A DNA stretch of 63,868 bases, from the NCBI RefSeq assembly GCF_017993425.1, contig NZ_JAGOMQ010000026.1:1-63868 (forward strand), read 5' to 3'. Below the pieces are notes generated by a model. That model did not search any database. It was not told the origin of the DNA and saw only the letters and a list, made by a program, of their open reading frames with translations. Source of the stretch: Amaricoccus sp. GTDB lineage: Bacteria; Pseudomonadota; Alphaproteobacteria; Rhodobacterales; Rhodobacteraceae. The translations under genes were made by a program, and so were the position numbers. Of this stretch, positions 38,207 to 47,998 are shown piece by piece (positions within the stretch are counted from its first letter, which is position 1; each line of letters opens with the position of its first letter).

Positions 38207-38557
38207 CACGCTATGCGGCCACCAGGGCCGTGCATGTCGGGGCCAATCGTCCGCGATGCTGTCGGACAATCCCGGGCAGATGCGAGCAGGCGACATCTCG
38301 ATCATGTTTGTTTGCGCGCAAATATAATTCGAAATATATTTGCAAATATTTTGAATATAACGGTGAAAATCATTGCACAGTCATCAGCGCCGCATTTCGC
38401 GGCGCCGCTCGACTCCCTTCGAGCTTGCGCCCTCCCTTTCCGAACCGCTCCGCGTCGAGCAGGTTGACATGAGACGTCGCCGCTGGTCGTGGAGTTGGGC
38501 GCGCGACTTGAGGCGCGAGGCGGGGCGTAGCGGCCGGTCCGCGGCCCGGAGCCGGCG
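38207..38557. other. AT-rich island with long palindromes
   Basis: This non-coding gap contains a sharply AT-rich patch at 38310-38380. A near-perfect 24-base palindrome centred on TTCGAA spans 38319-38342, and a perfect 14-base palindrome ATATTTGCAAATAT overlaps it at 38336-38349. It lies downstream of the tetR stop and next to MITE copy B. It could be a protein-binding site, a remnant of foreign DNA, or the edge of a deletion. No open frame of convincing composition was seen. Confidence 0.5.
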
Positions 38558-39154
38558 TCAGCGGTCGCCGACGAGGGCGCGGGCGAGGGCGAGGTATTCC
38601 TCCTCGATCGCCTCGGAGCCCAGGCGGCCGCCGGGGCGGTACCAGGTGTTGACGCCGGTCAGCATGGCGATCAGCGCGAAGGTGGCGAGCTTGGGGTTGC
38701 CGAGGCGGAAGTCGCCGGAGGCGACGCCGGCGACGAGGATGTCGGTGAGCACCGCCTCGTAGCTGCCCCGGAGCGTCTCGACGCGGGCGAAGTTGCCGGG
38801 CTCGAGGCTGCGCAGCTCCATGTAGGAGAGGAAGACCTCCGCCGCGCGGCTGAGGTGGTGGCGGATATGGAAGCGGACGAAAGCCTCGAAGCGCGCCGGC
38901 GGGGTCGGGTCGGCGGGCCGCGGGTGCTCGGCCCAGGCGGCGAGCAGGTCCTCCATGTGCTCCGTCATGATGTCGGCGAGGAGCGTCTGCTTGTCGGGCG
39001 TGTAGAGGTAGAGGGCGCCCGCCTGCACGCCGACGGCGGCGGCGATCTGGCGCATCGACACCGCGGCGTAGCCGTGGGCGGCGAAGAGGCGCAGCGCGGC
39101 GCGGCGCAGATCCTGCGCCGTCCTCTCGCCGTTCGACCCCGTCCTGCGCGCCAT
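38558..39154 (-). CDS. TetR-family transcriptional regulator
   Basis: A 198-residue repressor. The N-terminal HTH is residues ~13-58 (ALRLFAAHGYAAVSMRQIAA, then LYLYTPDKQTLLADIM). The C-terminal ligand domain contains FRLGNPKLATFALIAMLTGV, as in regulators of acyl-CoA or fatty-acid metabolism. A perfect operator-like palindrome lies 15 bases upstream of the ATG. It is divergent from the small secreted-repeat gene and one gene away from phaC, so a role in lipid/PHA carbon flow is possible but not shown. Confidence 0.9.
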   Translation of the reverse strand: MARRTGSNGERTAQDLRRAALRLFAAHGYAAVSMRQIAAAVGVQAGALYLYTPDKQTLLADIMTEHMEDLLAAWAEHPRPADPTPPARFEAFVRFHIRHHLSRAAEVFLSYMELRSLEPGNFARVETLRGSYEAVLTDILVAGVASGDFRLGNPKLATFALIAMLTGVNTWYRPGGRLGSEAIEEEYLALARALVGDR

Positions 39155-39168
39155 GGCGGGACGCTAAA

Positions 39169-39182
39169 TGAACGGGCGTTCA
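39169..39182. promoter_or_regulatory. Operator-like palindrome upstream of tetR
   Basis: TGAACG-GG-CGTTCA has perfect 6-base arms and sits between the tetR ATG (39154) and the divergent gene at 39344. The pattern is typical of TetR-family sites such as those of fatty-acid and acyl-CoA regulators. Autoregulation is the simplest reading. Confidence 0.6.
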
Positions 39183-39343
39183 AATGCCAGCGCGACGACG
39201 GGGCGTCACGGTCGAGTCCCGGCGGCGTCACGGGGGCGGTGGCAAAAGCCGGGACGTCGGACGGACCGGGCGTTGGCGCGGTCCCGCCGAGCTTCTCCCG
39301 GAGGCGCGAGGCCCCGGGGATGAAAGACCGGAAGGATATTGAA

Positions 39344-39817
39344 ATGAAGTTCTGCATTCTCGCGGCTGCGGCCGCTCTCGGCATTGGCTCCGCCGCGGTC
39401 GCCGACACGGGCCAGCTCGCCGCCTCGGCGGGGATCGGCGCGGGGGAGGCCGCCGGCCTCTCGCTCGGCGAGCTGGCGCGGCACAAGTTCAACGCCGACG
39501 CGCGGGCGGACGACCATATCGCGGTCGTCGTGGTCGAGGGCAGCGCCCCGGCCGCCGCGCGGGCCCAGCTGGCGGCCGCGGCCGGGATCGACCCCGCGAT
39601 GGCGGCGGGCATGTCGCTGACGGAGCTCGCCGAGGCGAAGATCCGCGCCGAGGCCCGCGGCGACGATCGCCAGCCGGAGATGGCGGCGAGCGCCGCGGCG
39701 ACGGCGCCGGGGGCGCAGTTCGTCGCCAAGTCCGGGATCGACCCGGAGGTCGCCCGCTCGCTGTCGGTGAACGAGGTCTTCCTGGCGGACATCGTGCGCC
39801 GCTCGGACGACGATTGA
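39344..39817 (+). CDS. Small secreted protein with three internal repeats
   Basis: A 157-residue protein of unknown family. A signal peptide (MKFCILAAAAALGIGSAAVA, cut before DTGQ) is followed by three ~45-residue repeats. Their cores are LAASAGIGAGEAAGLSLGEL, LAAAAGIDPAMAAGMSLTEL and FVAKSGIDPEVARSLSVNEV, each followed by a charged segment ending in RADD, RGDD or RSDDD. No enzyme motif is seen. It is probably a periplasmic or secreted helical repeat protein. AAGGA lies ten bases before the ATG. It is divergent from tetR, convergent with phaC, and may be under the tetR operator. Confidence 0.75.
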   Translation: MKFCILAAAAALGIGSAAVADTGQLAASAGIGAGEAAGLSLGELARHKFNADARADDHIAVVVVEGSAPAAARAQLAAAAGIDPAMAAGMSLTELAEAKIRAEARGDDRQPEMAASAAATAPGAQFVAKSGIDPEVARSLSVNEVFLADIVRRSDDD

Positions 39818-39901
39818 GCGGCGGCGGAGCGCCCGCCGTCCCGGGACGGCGGGCGCGGTCGGCAGGGCGCCCGTGGCGGCGCCACGGGCCCCCTTCCCGC
39901 G

Positions 39902-41740
39902 TCAGGGGGCGATGGCCGCCTGCGGCGCGTCCTCGGCGCGGTCGAAGCGCACCTTGACGAAGGAGCCGGGGGCCGCCTCGATCACCCCGGTCCTTGCGCC
40001 GGGCTCGCGGGCGGCGACGAGGCGGCCGGAGCGGGACTTCAGCCAGGCCTCCCAGTCGGGCCACCAGCTGCCGGCGGTCTCCTCGGCGGCCTCGAGCCAG
40101 GCCTCGAGCGTCGGCGCGGTGAGGTCGGGGTTGGTCCAGAACTGGTACTTGCCGAGCGCCGGCGGGTTGATGACGCCGGCGATGTGGCCCGAGCCGGAGA
40201 CGACGAAGCGCACGTCGGCGCGCTTCATCTCCTTGGCGCCGCGATAGACCGAGGCGGCCGGGGCGATGTGGTCCTCCTTGGTGGCGACGTGGTAGACCGG
40301 GCCGGCGATGTCCGAGAGGACCACCGGCTCGCCGTCGAGCTCGAGCTCGCCCTTGGCGAAGGCGTTCCGCACGTAGAAGCGGTCGAGGTAGAAGTGGTGG
40401 ACCCGCGCCGGCATCGCGGTGGAATCGGCGTTCCAGTAGAGGAGGTCGAAGGGGAACGGGTCCTTGCCGAGCATGTAGTTGCTGACGACGTAGCCCCAGA
40501 TCAGGTCGTTCGCCCGCAGCATGTTGAAGGCGTTCGCCATGCGGTCGGCGGGCATGAAGCCCCGCTCCATCTCGTTGCCGATCACGTCCAAGGTCTTGTC
40601 GTCGACGAGGATCTGCAGCTCGCCCGCGTCCTCGAAGTCGAGCTGGGCGGTGAAGAAGGTCGCCGAGGCGATGCGCTTGTCCTTGCGGCGGCCGGCGCGG
40701 GCGAGGATGGTGCCGGCGAGCGTGCCGCCGACGCAGTAGGAGGTGAGGTTGAGGCTCTTCTGGCCGGTCTCGGCCAGCGCGGCGTCGATGGCGTCGGAGA
40801 CGCCGGCCATGTAGCTCTCCCAGGTCTCGGCGGCGTGCCGCTGGTCGGGGTTGATCCACGAGACCATGAAGACGGTGAAGCCCTGCTCGACGAGCCACTT
40901 CACCATCGACTTCTTCGGGTTGAGGTCGAGGATGTAGAACTTGTTGATCCAGGGCGGCACGAAGAGCAGCGGCCTTGCGTGGACCTTCTCGGTCAGCGGC
41001 GCGTACTGGATGAGCTGGAGGACGTCGTTCTGCCAGATCACCGCGCCGGGCGAGACGGCGGTGTTGCGGCCGACCTCGAAGGCGTCCATGTCGGTCTGGC
41101 GAATCAGGAGCTTGCCCTTGCCGCGGTCGAGGTCGGCGAGCATCATCCTGAGCCCGCGGACGAGGTTGTCGCCCTTCTCGTCGACGGTGGCCTGCAGGAC
41201 CTCGGGGTTGAGGGCGAAGAAATTCGCGGGGTTCATCGCCTCGACGAACTGGCGGGTGTAGAACGAGGCCTTCTTGCGGTCCTTGGGGTCCATCTCGCCG
41301 ACCGAGGCGACGGTGTCCTGGATCCAGCCGGAGGTCAGCAGGTAGCTCTGCTTGAGGTAGTCGAAGACCGCGTTCTCCGACCAGTCCTTGTGGGCGAAGC
41401 GCTTGTCGGCCTTGGCCATGAACGGGGCGTCCACCGGCTCGCCGGCGTCCTTGGCCCCGAGCCATTTCAACAGCGACTGCTGCCAGAGCTGGTTCTGGGC
41501 GGCCCAGTATTCCAGCGTCATGTCCGCGACCTGCTTGGGGTTGTCCCACATGGTGCGGTAGAGTTCGGCGAAGGTCGGCCAGGTGTTGAGCGGGTCGGGG
41601 TGGCCGGGGCCGCCGGCCTCCATCTGGGTGGAGAGGAAGCGTTTCCAGATCTGGCCCGAGATGTCGATGACCTCGGCCATGTTGTGGGCCACGCGGTGGC
41701 CCTGCTCGGCCAGAGTCTGGGCGTCCTTCGATTCGCTCAC
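39902..41740 (-). CDS. phaC: Class I poly(3-hydroxyalkanoate) synthase
   Basis: A 612-residue granule-bound polymerase that builds PHA from hydroxyacyl-CoA. The N-terminal domain (PTFAELYRTMWDNPKQVADM) precedes an alpha/beta-hydrolase core with the nucleophile Cys336 in SYCVGGTLAG (lipase-box-like GxCxG) and the general-base His in GSGHIAGVI. VPPWINKFYILDLNP is a further hallmark. The length fits class I (single-subunit, short-chain monomers). The GTG start has AAGGAG eight bases ahead. No phaP, phaR or phaZ lies in the window. Confidence 0.96.
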   Translation of the reverse strand: MSESKDAQTLAEQGHRVAHNMAEVIDISGQIWKRFLSTQMEAGGPGHPDPLNTWPTFAELYRTMWDNPKQVADMTLEYWAAQNQLWQQSLLKWLGAKDAGEPVDAPFMAKADKRFAHKDWSENAVFDYLKQSYLLTSGWIQDTVASVGEMDPKDRKKASFYTRQFVEAMNPANFFALNPEVLQATVDEKGDNLVRGLRMMLADLDRGKGKLLIRQTDMDAFEVGRNTAVSPGAVIWQNDVLQLIQYAPLTEKVHARPLLFVPPWINKFYILDLNPKKSMVKWLVEQGFTVFMVSWINPDQRHAAETWESYMAGVSDAIDAALAETGQKSLNLTSYCVGGTLAGTILARAGRRKDKRIASATFFTAQLDFEDAGELQILVDDKTLDVIGNEMERGFMPADRMANAFNMLRANDLIWGYVVSNYMLGKDPFPFDLLYWNADSTAMPARVHHFYLDRFYVRNAFAKGELELDGEPVVLSDIAGPVYHVATKEDHIAPAASVYRGAKEMKRADVRFVVSGSGHIAGVINPPALGKYQFWTNPDLTAPTLEAWLEAAEETAGSWWPDWEAWLKSRSGRLVAAREPGARTGVIEAAPGSFVKVRFDRAEDAPQAAIAP

Positions 41741-41868
41741 GGCGTTCTCCTTCCCCTCGCGGCCTCGGGGCCGCCGTTTGTGGGGGGATGATAGCGTCTG
41801 GTTTCCGGCTTGCCCATGGGTCGCGACAGGGCGCGGGGGCGGCCTCGACGCGGGCGGCGGGCTTGGGT

Positions 41869-42210
41869 ATGAGCGGCGGGGTGACCTGCGCGTTCCGCCT
41901 CCGTCCGGCCGTGGCCGGGCTCCTCGCGATGCTGGCGCTCGTGGGCTGCGCGCCGCCCGAGGCGGCGGCGCCGGTCTCGGAGCATGTGCGCGCCGCGCCG
42001 CCGCCGCATCTGCTGCCGACCTCCGCCTTCGAGGCGCCGCGGGCCGAGGGCCTGGCGAGCGCGCAGAGCGTCGAGGCCGAGCGCGACGCGCTGGCGGCGC
42101 GGGCTGCGGCGCTGCGGGCGCGCGGCGCCGCGCTCTCCGGGACGCCGGTGCTCGAGGAGGGCGAGCGGGCCCGGCTGGAGCCCGTGGCGGAGGACGCCGG
42201 GACGCCGTAG
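41869..42210 (+). CDS. Small putative lipoprotein
   Basis: A 113-residue protein with a type II signal: MSGGVTCAFRLRPAVAGLLA leading to the lipobox LVGC (Cys at about residue 26). The mature part is Ala/Glu-rich with a probable helix (EAERDALAARAAALRARGAA) and resembles small alphaproteobacterial lipoproteins of unknown role. It is divergent from phaC. An earlier in-frame start would bury the signal sequence, so ATG 41869 is chosen. Confidence 0.65.
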   Translation: MSGGVTCAFRLRPAVAGLLAMLALVGCAPPEAAAPVSEHVRAAPPPHLLPTSAFEAPRAEGLASAQSVEAERDALAARAAALRARGAALSGTPVLEEGERARLEPVAEDAGTP

Positions 42211-42389
42211 GCCGCGGGGGATGCGGGACGGCGGGCGGAGCGGCCGGTCGAGGCGTCGGGCTCCCGGATCGCGGCGGCGGCGGTCGCGTCGACGGCGGCG
42301 ATGGCGCGGCGGCCTGGAGGTCGGCTCCCGCCGCTGCCGCGCTCCCCGCCCTTCAGGCGATCGCACGGGTGCGGGGGAGTGAGGCCGAC

Positions 42390-42428
42390 AAAAAAGCGCC
42401 GCCACCCGGGGTTGGCCCGGGGGCGGCG
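42390..42428 (-). terminator. Rho-independent terminator of the small SOS-box gene
   Basis: On the minus strand a long GC-rich stem (CGCCGCC...CCGGG against CCCGGG...GGCGGCG, small internal asymmetry) with a short loop is followed at once by TTTTTT. It lies about 115 bases after the stop of the 40-codon gene at 42543-42665. The stretch 42211-42389 on the other side holds no recognisable gene. Confidence 0.75.
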
Positions 42429-42542
42429 TCAGGGAGCGGCGCGGCCGAGGCAGTCGGCAGGCAGGACGGGCAGTGTCCGGCGGATCCGCGCCGCTGGCGG
42501 TCAGGCAGGAAGCAGTCTGGCGAAAGGGGGCTGGCGAAAGGG

Positions 42543-42665
42543 TCAGGCGAGGCCGGGCAGGAACAGGCCGGCGAGGATGGCGACGACGAGGGCGGAGAGG
42601 CCGAGGGCCTCGCGCAGGACGGCGTCGGGGTCGGAAGCGAACAGGCGGCGCCAGGCGTCTATCAT
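42543..42665 (-). CDS. 40-residue single-span membrane protein, SOS-box preceded
   Basis: A very short gene: a charged amphipathic N-terminus (MIDAWRRLFASDPDAVLREA), then one hydrophobic span (LGLSALVVAILAGLFLPGLA). The ATG follows AGAGGGAACAAAGCC, so a ribosome-binding site is present. A perfect GTTC-N7-GTTC motif lies 18-32 bases upstream, and a strong terminator follows the gene, which argues for a real monocistronic unit. Size, topology and apparent LexA control recall the SOS-induced division inhibitor SidA of Caulobacter, though I see no direct sequence similarity and do not assign that function. Confidence 0.6.
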   Translation of the reverse strand: MIDAWRRLFASDPDAVLREALGLSALVVAILAGLFLPGLA

Positions 42666-42682
42666 GGCTTTGTTCCCTCTGT

Positions 42683-42720
42683 GTTCGGCAAAAGTTCGCA
42701 CTGCGTTAACCAAGAGTCAA
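42683..42720 (-). promoter_or_regulatory. Candidate LexA (SOS) box and -35 element
   Basis: GTTCGGCAAAAGTTC at 42683-42697 (GAAC-N7-GAAC on the minus strand) matches the alphaproteobacterial SOS box exactly, with an A/T-rich spacer. A TTGACT hexamer lies about 17 bases further upstream on the minus strand (about 42710-42720), which would put the LexA site across the -10 region. The box is in the 84-base gap between recG and the small membrane-protein gene and close to the latter's start. Confidence 0.55.
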
Positions 42721-42749
42721 GCGATTCGCGAACGAAGGCGGAACATAGA

Positions 42750-44837
<2,088 letters not shown>

Positions 44838-45341
44838 GCGCGCGAGGTCGGGGCGGGGATCGGGCCGCCGCCCCGGGACGGGCCGGCGTCCGGGCTTCCG
44901 GCGCCGGCCGGCGTTTGTCAACCTCGGGCGGCCGGGAGAGCGGGGACCGGGGCGGCCGGGGGGAGGCCGGCCGGGCGACACGGCGGCCGGGCGACACGGG
45001 CGGCCGGGCGACACGGGCGGCCGGGCGATGCGGGCGGCCGGGATGCGGCGGCCGGGCGATGCGGGCGGGTCTGGCCCCCTCGGACGACAGGGAGGCCGGC
45101 GTCGCAGGCGAGGTGGGCCGTGGAGGGCCCGGGCGCGCGACGGGCAGGCGTGGCGGCGGGTCGTGGGGCCGTCGGCCTCGGGCGGGGGCGCGGGGACAGT
45201 GGCGCGGGGAGAGTGGCGCGGCGGAGCGGGGCGAGGACGGCGCCGCTGGCGAGGGGCGCCGGCGGGGGCGTGGCCTTTGAGGGTTGCGCGGGGGCGCGGG
45301 GCGACGCATCACGGGGGCGCAGCCAGGACAGGGAGGACGGC
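44838..45341. repeat. Gene-free GC-rich spacer with 17-base minisatellite
   Basis: About 500 bases between the divergent recG and sugar-dehydrogenase genes encode nothing recognisable. At 44968-45067 about six head-to-tail copies of a 17-base unit (GGCCGGGCGACACGGGC, with GATGC variants) occur. Both genes must be transcribed from here, but no clear promoter boxes were found. Confidence 0.65.
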
Positions 45342-46643
45342 ATGGGGGTCTCGGAGCTCGTCGCGCGCGGGGTGGCGATGGTGGGCGCGGCCGCGATCCT
45401 CGCGCGTCGCCATGACCGCCATGCCGGGCCGCAGGCGGTCGGGCCGACGCCTGCCATCCCGCCGGCGAAGCCGCAAGGCGTGCCCACCCTGAAGATGCCG
45501 ACCGCCCGCGGCTGGCCGCAGGGGACGAGGCCCACGCCGGCGCCCGGGCTCGCGGTCAACGCCTTCGCGGCCGGCCTGAAGCATCCGCGCTGGATCGAGG
45601 TGCTGCCGAACGGCGACGTGCTCACGGCCGAGGCGTTGCAGGAGCCCGGCCGCATCCGCAGCGCCTTCGACTACGCCATCCACGTCACCATGCAGCGCGC
45701 CGCCGCCGTCGGCCGCAGCCCGAACCGCATCACGCTGCTGCGCGACGCCGACGGCGACGGGGTGGCGGAGACGCGCGACACCTATCTGGGCGGGCTTAAC
45801 CAGCCGTTCGGGATGGCGCTGGTCGGGGACACGTTCTACGTCGGGGTCACCGACGGGTTGCTCGCCTATCCGTTCGAGCCCGGGGCGACGCGGCTGGGGG
45901 GGCAGCCGCGCCGGCTCGCGGACTTCAGGCCCGGCGGCCACTGGACGCGGAGCCTCCTGGCGAGCCCCGACGGGGCGCGGCTCTATGCCGGGGTCGGCTC
46001 GCTCAGCAACATCGGCGACCACGGGATGGCGGAGGAGGAGGGGCGGGCGGCGATCCATGTCCACGACATCGCCTCCGGCGCGACGCGGATCTTCGCCTCC
46101 GGGCTGCGCAACCCGGTCGGGCTCGCCTTCGAGCCGGCGACGGGCGCGCTCTGGACGGTGGTCAACGAGCGCGACGGGCTCGGGGACGAGACGCCGCCCG
46201 ACTACCTGACCTCGGTGGTCGAGGGCGGCTTCTACGGCTGGCCCTATTGCTACTGGGGGCGGACGGTGGACGACCGCGTGCCGCAGGACCCGGCGCGCGT
46301 CGCGACGGCGCGGACGCCGGACTACGCGCTCGGCGGGCACACCGCCTCGCTCGGGCTCTGCTGGCTGCCGGAGGGGGTGCTGCCGGGCTTCGGGCCGGGG
46401 ATGGCGATCGGCCAGCACGGGTCGTGGAACCGGGCGACGCTCTCGGGGTATCGCGTGGTCTTCGTGCCCTTCGCCGACGGCCATCCCTCCGGCCCGCCGC
46501 GCGACATCCTCTCGGGCTTCCTCTCGGCGGACGAGCGGTCGTCCTGGGGGCGGCCGGTCGGGGTGGCCGTCGGCCCGGACGGGCGCTCGCTCCTCGTCGC
46601 CGACGACGTGGGCGACGTGATCTGGCGCGTCTCGGGGGCGTGA
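45342..46643 (+). CDS. PQQ-dependent sugar dehydrogenase-like (glucose/sorbosone type)
   Basis: A 433-residue beta-propeller protein of the soluble glucose/sorbosone dehydrogenase family. A short hydrophobic N-terminus (ELVARGVAMVGAAAILA) may anchor or export it. Propeller hallmarks are HPRWIEVLPNGDVLTAEA, LRDADGDGVAETRDTYL, GVGSLSNIGDHG, FASGLRNPVGLAFEP, WTVVNERDGLGDE and GQHGSWNRATLSGYRVVFVP. It probably oxidises an aldose or polyol in the periplasm. GGGAGG lies five bases ahead of ATG 45342. Whether PQQ is bound cannot be judged; some homologues are enzymatically uncharacterised. Confidence 0.88.
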   Translation: MGVSELVARGVAMVGAAAILARRHDRHAGPQAVGPTPAIPPAKPQGVPTLKMPTARGWPQGTRPTPAPGLAVNAFAAGLKHPRWIEVLPNGDVLTAEALQEPGRIRSAFDYAIHVTMQRAAAVGRSPNRITLLRDADGDGVAETRDTYLGGLNQPFGMALVGDTFYVGVTDGLLAYPFEPGATRLGGQPRRLADFRPGGHWTRSLLASPDGARLYAGVGSLSNIGDHGMAEEEGRAAIHVHDIASGATRIFASGLRNPVGLAFEPATGALWTVVNERDGLGDETPPDYLTSVVEGGFYGWPYCYWGRTVDDRVPQDPARVATARTPDYALGGHTASLGLCWLPEGVLPGFGPGMAIGQHGSWNRATLSGYRVVFVPFADGHPSGPPRDILSGFLSADERSSWGRPVGVAVGPDGRSLLVADDVGDVIWRVSGA

Positions 46644-46761
46644 CGCCGCGGGGGCCTGCCGGTTAACCGTGTCGCAAGGCAGGGCGTGGCAGGGGAGATG
46701 ACGCGGAGGGTGGCGGCGGGATAGGCTCGCTGCCGGAACAACGGCTGCCAGGAGGGCGCCC

Positions 46762-47436
46762 ATGGCCGGACGGCGCGCCCTCGCGGCGACGCTCCTCGCG
46801 ACGCTGGTCGCGGGCGGCGCCGTGGCGGGCGAGGCGGAGCTCGCCGGCCCGGCGCGGGTGCTCGACGGCGACACGCTCGACATCGGTCCGGTGCGGGTGC
46901 GCATCCACGGGATCGACGCGCCGGAGTTCTCGCAGACCTGCGCCGCAGCCGCGGGCGGGGACTGGGCCTGCGGCAAGGCGGCGGCGGCCCGGCTGGCGGA
47001 GCTGACGCGGGGCGCGCGGGTGGCGTGCGACCCGCAGGAGCGCGACCAGTACGGGCGGATCGTGGCGCGCTGCTCGGCGGGGGGCGTCGATCTCGGCGGC
47101 GCGCTGGTCGCCGAGGGGCTGGCCTGGGCCTTCGTGCGCTACAGCGACGATTATGCGGCGGCGGAGGCGGTCGCCCATGCCTCCGGCCTCGGGATCTGGC
47201 AGGCGGAGACGATGGCGGCCTGGGACTGGCGCGCCACCTCCTGGCGCGACGCCTCGGGGACCGCGCCGGCGGGGGACTGCCCGATCAAGGGCAACGTCAA
47301 CCGCGCCGGGGAGCGCATCTACCACACGCCGTGGTCGCGCGACTACGCCCGCGTCCGCATCGACGAGGGTCTGGGCGAGCGCTGGTTCTGCGACGAGGCC
47401 GAGGCGCAGGCGGCGGGCTGGCGCCCGCCTCGCTGA
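46762..47436 (+). CDS. Secreted thermonuclease-family (SNase-like) nuclease
   Basis: A 224-residue protein. A signal peptide (residues 1-22, ending GAVAGEA) is followed by an OB-fold SNase domain with VLDGDTLDIGPVRVRIHGID (metal Asp and catalytic Arg), APEFSQTC, and RDQYGRIVARC (second Arg). The C-terminal extension (CPIKGNVNRAGERIYHTPWS ... FCDEAEAQAAGWRPPR) is the Ada-like/excalibur-type segment often attached to such nucleases. It should degrade extracellular or periplasmic nucleic acid. GGAGGG precedes the ATG. Confidence 0.9.
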   Translation: MAGRRALAATLLATLVAGGAVAGEAELAGPARVLDGDTLDIGPVRVRIHGIDAPEFSQTCAAAAGGDWACGKAAAARLAELTRGARVACDPQERDQYGRIVARCSAGGVDLGGALVAEGLAWAFVRYSDDYAAAEAVAHASGLGIWQAETMAAWDWRATSWRDASGTAPAGDCPIKGNVNRAGERIYHTPWSRDYARVRIDEGLGERWFCDEAEAQAAGWRPPR

Positions 47437-47454
47437 GCTGCCCCCGGCGGGGGC

Positions 47455-47770
47455 AGCGCCGGCCTCGGGGACCCCGCGAGGGGGCCCCGCTCGGCCGGCG
47501 CTCGGGACTTGCGTCCCGAAGGGGGGGCGGATGGCCGGGTGTCGGCCTCGCCGCGCGCGGGCCGATCGGGGCGGACGCCCCGGAAGGAGCGGGATCGGGC
47601 GGCGGGGGGAAAGCGCCGGCCTCGAGGCCCGCGAGGGGCCTCGCTCGGGCGGCGCTTGGGACTTGCGTTCCGAAAGGGGGGTGGATGGCCGGGTGTCGGC
47701 TTTGCGAGCCGCGCGGGGGTTGATCGGGGCGGACGCCCCGGAAGGAGCAGGATGGCGGGCGGCGGGGGGA
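47455..47770. repeat. Tandem ~158-base repeats
   Basis: Units starting AGCGCCGGCCTC occur at 47455, 47612 and 47771 (periods 157 and 159). Units 1 and 2 are similar through their length, including GGACTTGCGTYCCGAA and GGGGCGGACGCCCCGGAAGG. The third start is the hairpin arm that belongs to the structured repeat at 47762-47972. The array therefore looks like local expansion of part of that repeat. No protein frame is maintained. Confidence 0.7.
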
Positions 47771-47972
47771 AGCGCCGGCCTCGGGGAGGCGCGCGGGCGC
47801 GCCCCCCGCTCGGCCGGCGCTGACGGTCGGCCGCCTTTGCGGCCTCCCTGCCGGAGCGGCCGCAGGCGGCCGCGAGTCCTTTGTTTCTCCCCGCCCTTTG
47901 GCGGGGAGGCGCCTGCTCGATAGGGTTTCAAGCCAGTATGAACGCCTGAAGGGGGAGTGCGGCGCGGGCCGG
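47762..47972 (-). repeat. Structured intergenic repeat, copy 2
   Basis: The reverse complement of 32244-32446 at about 90% identity by eye, again between two convergent genes (nuclease and pcs). The same order of blocks is found: a CGCCGGCCGAG/CTCGGCCGGCG-type stem, GGCCGCCTTTGCGGCC, CGGCCGCAGGCGGCCG, a stem CTCCCCGCC/GGCGGGGAG, CCTGCTCGATAGG, and CCAGTATGAACGCCTGAAGG. Confidence 0.75.
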
Positions 47973-47998
47973 CGCGGGGCGGCGAGGGGGTATAGGGG

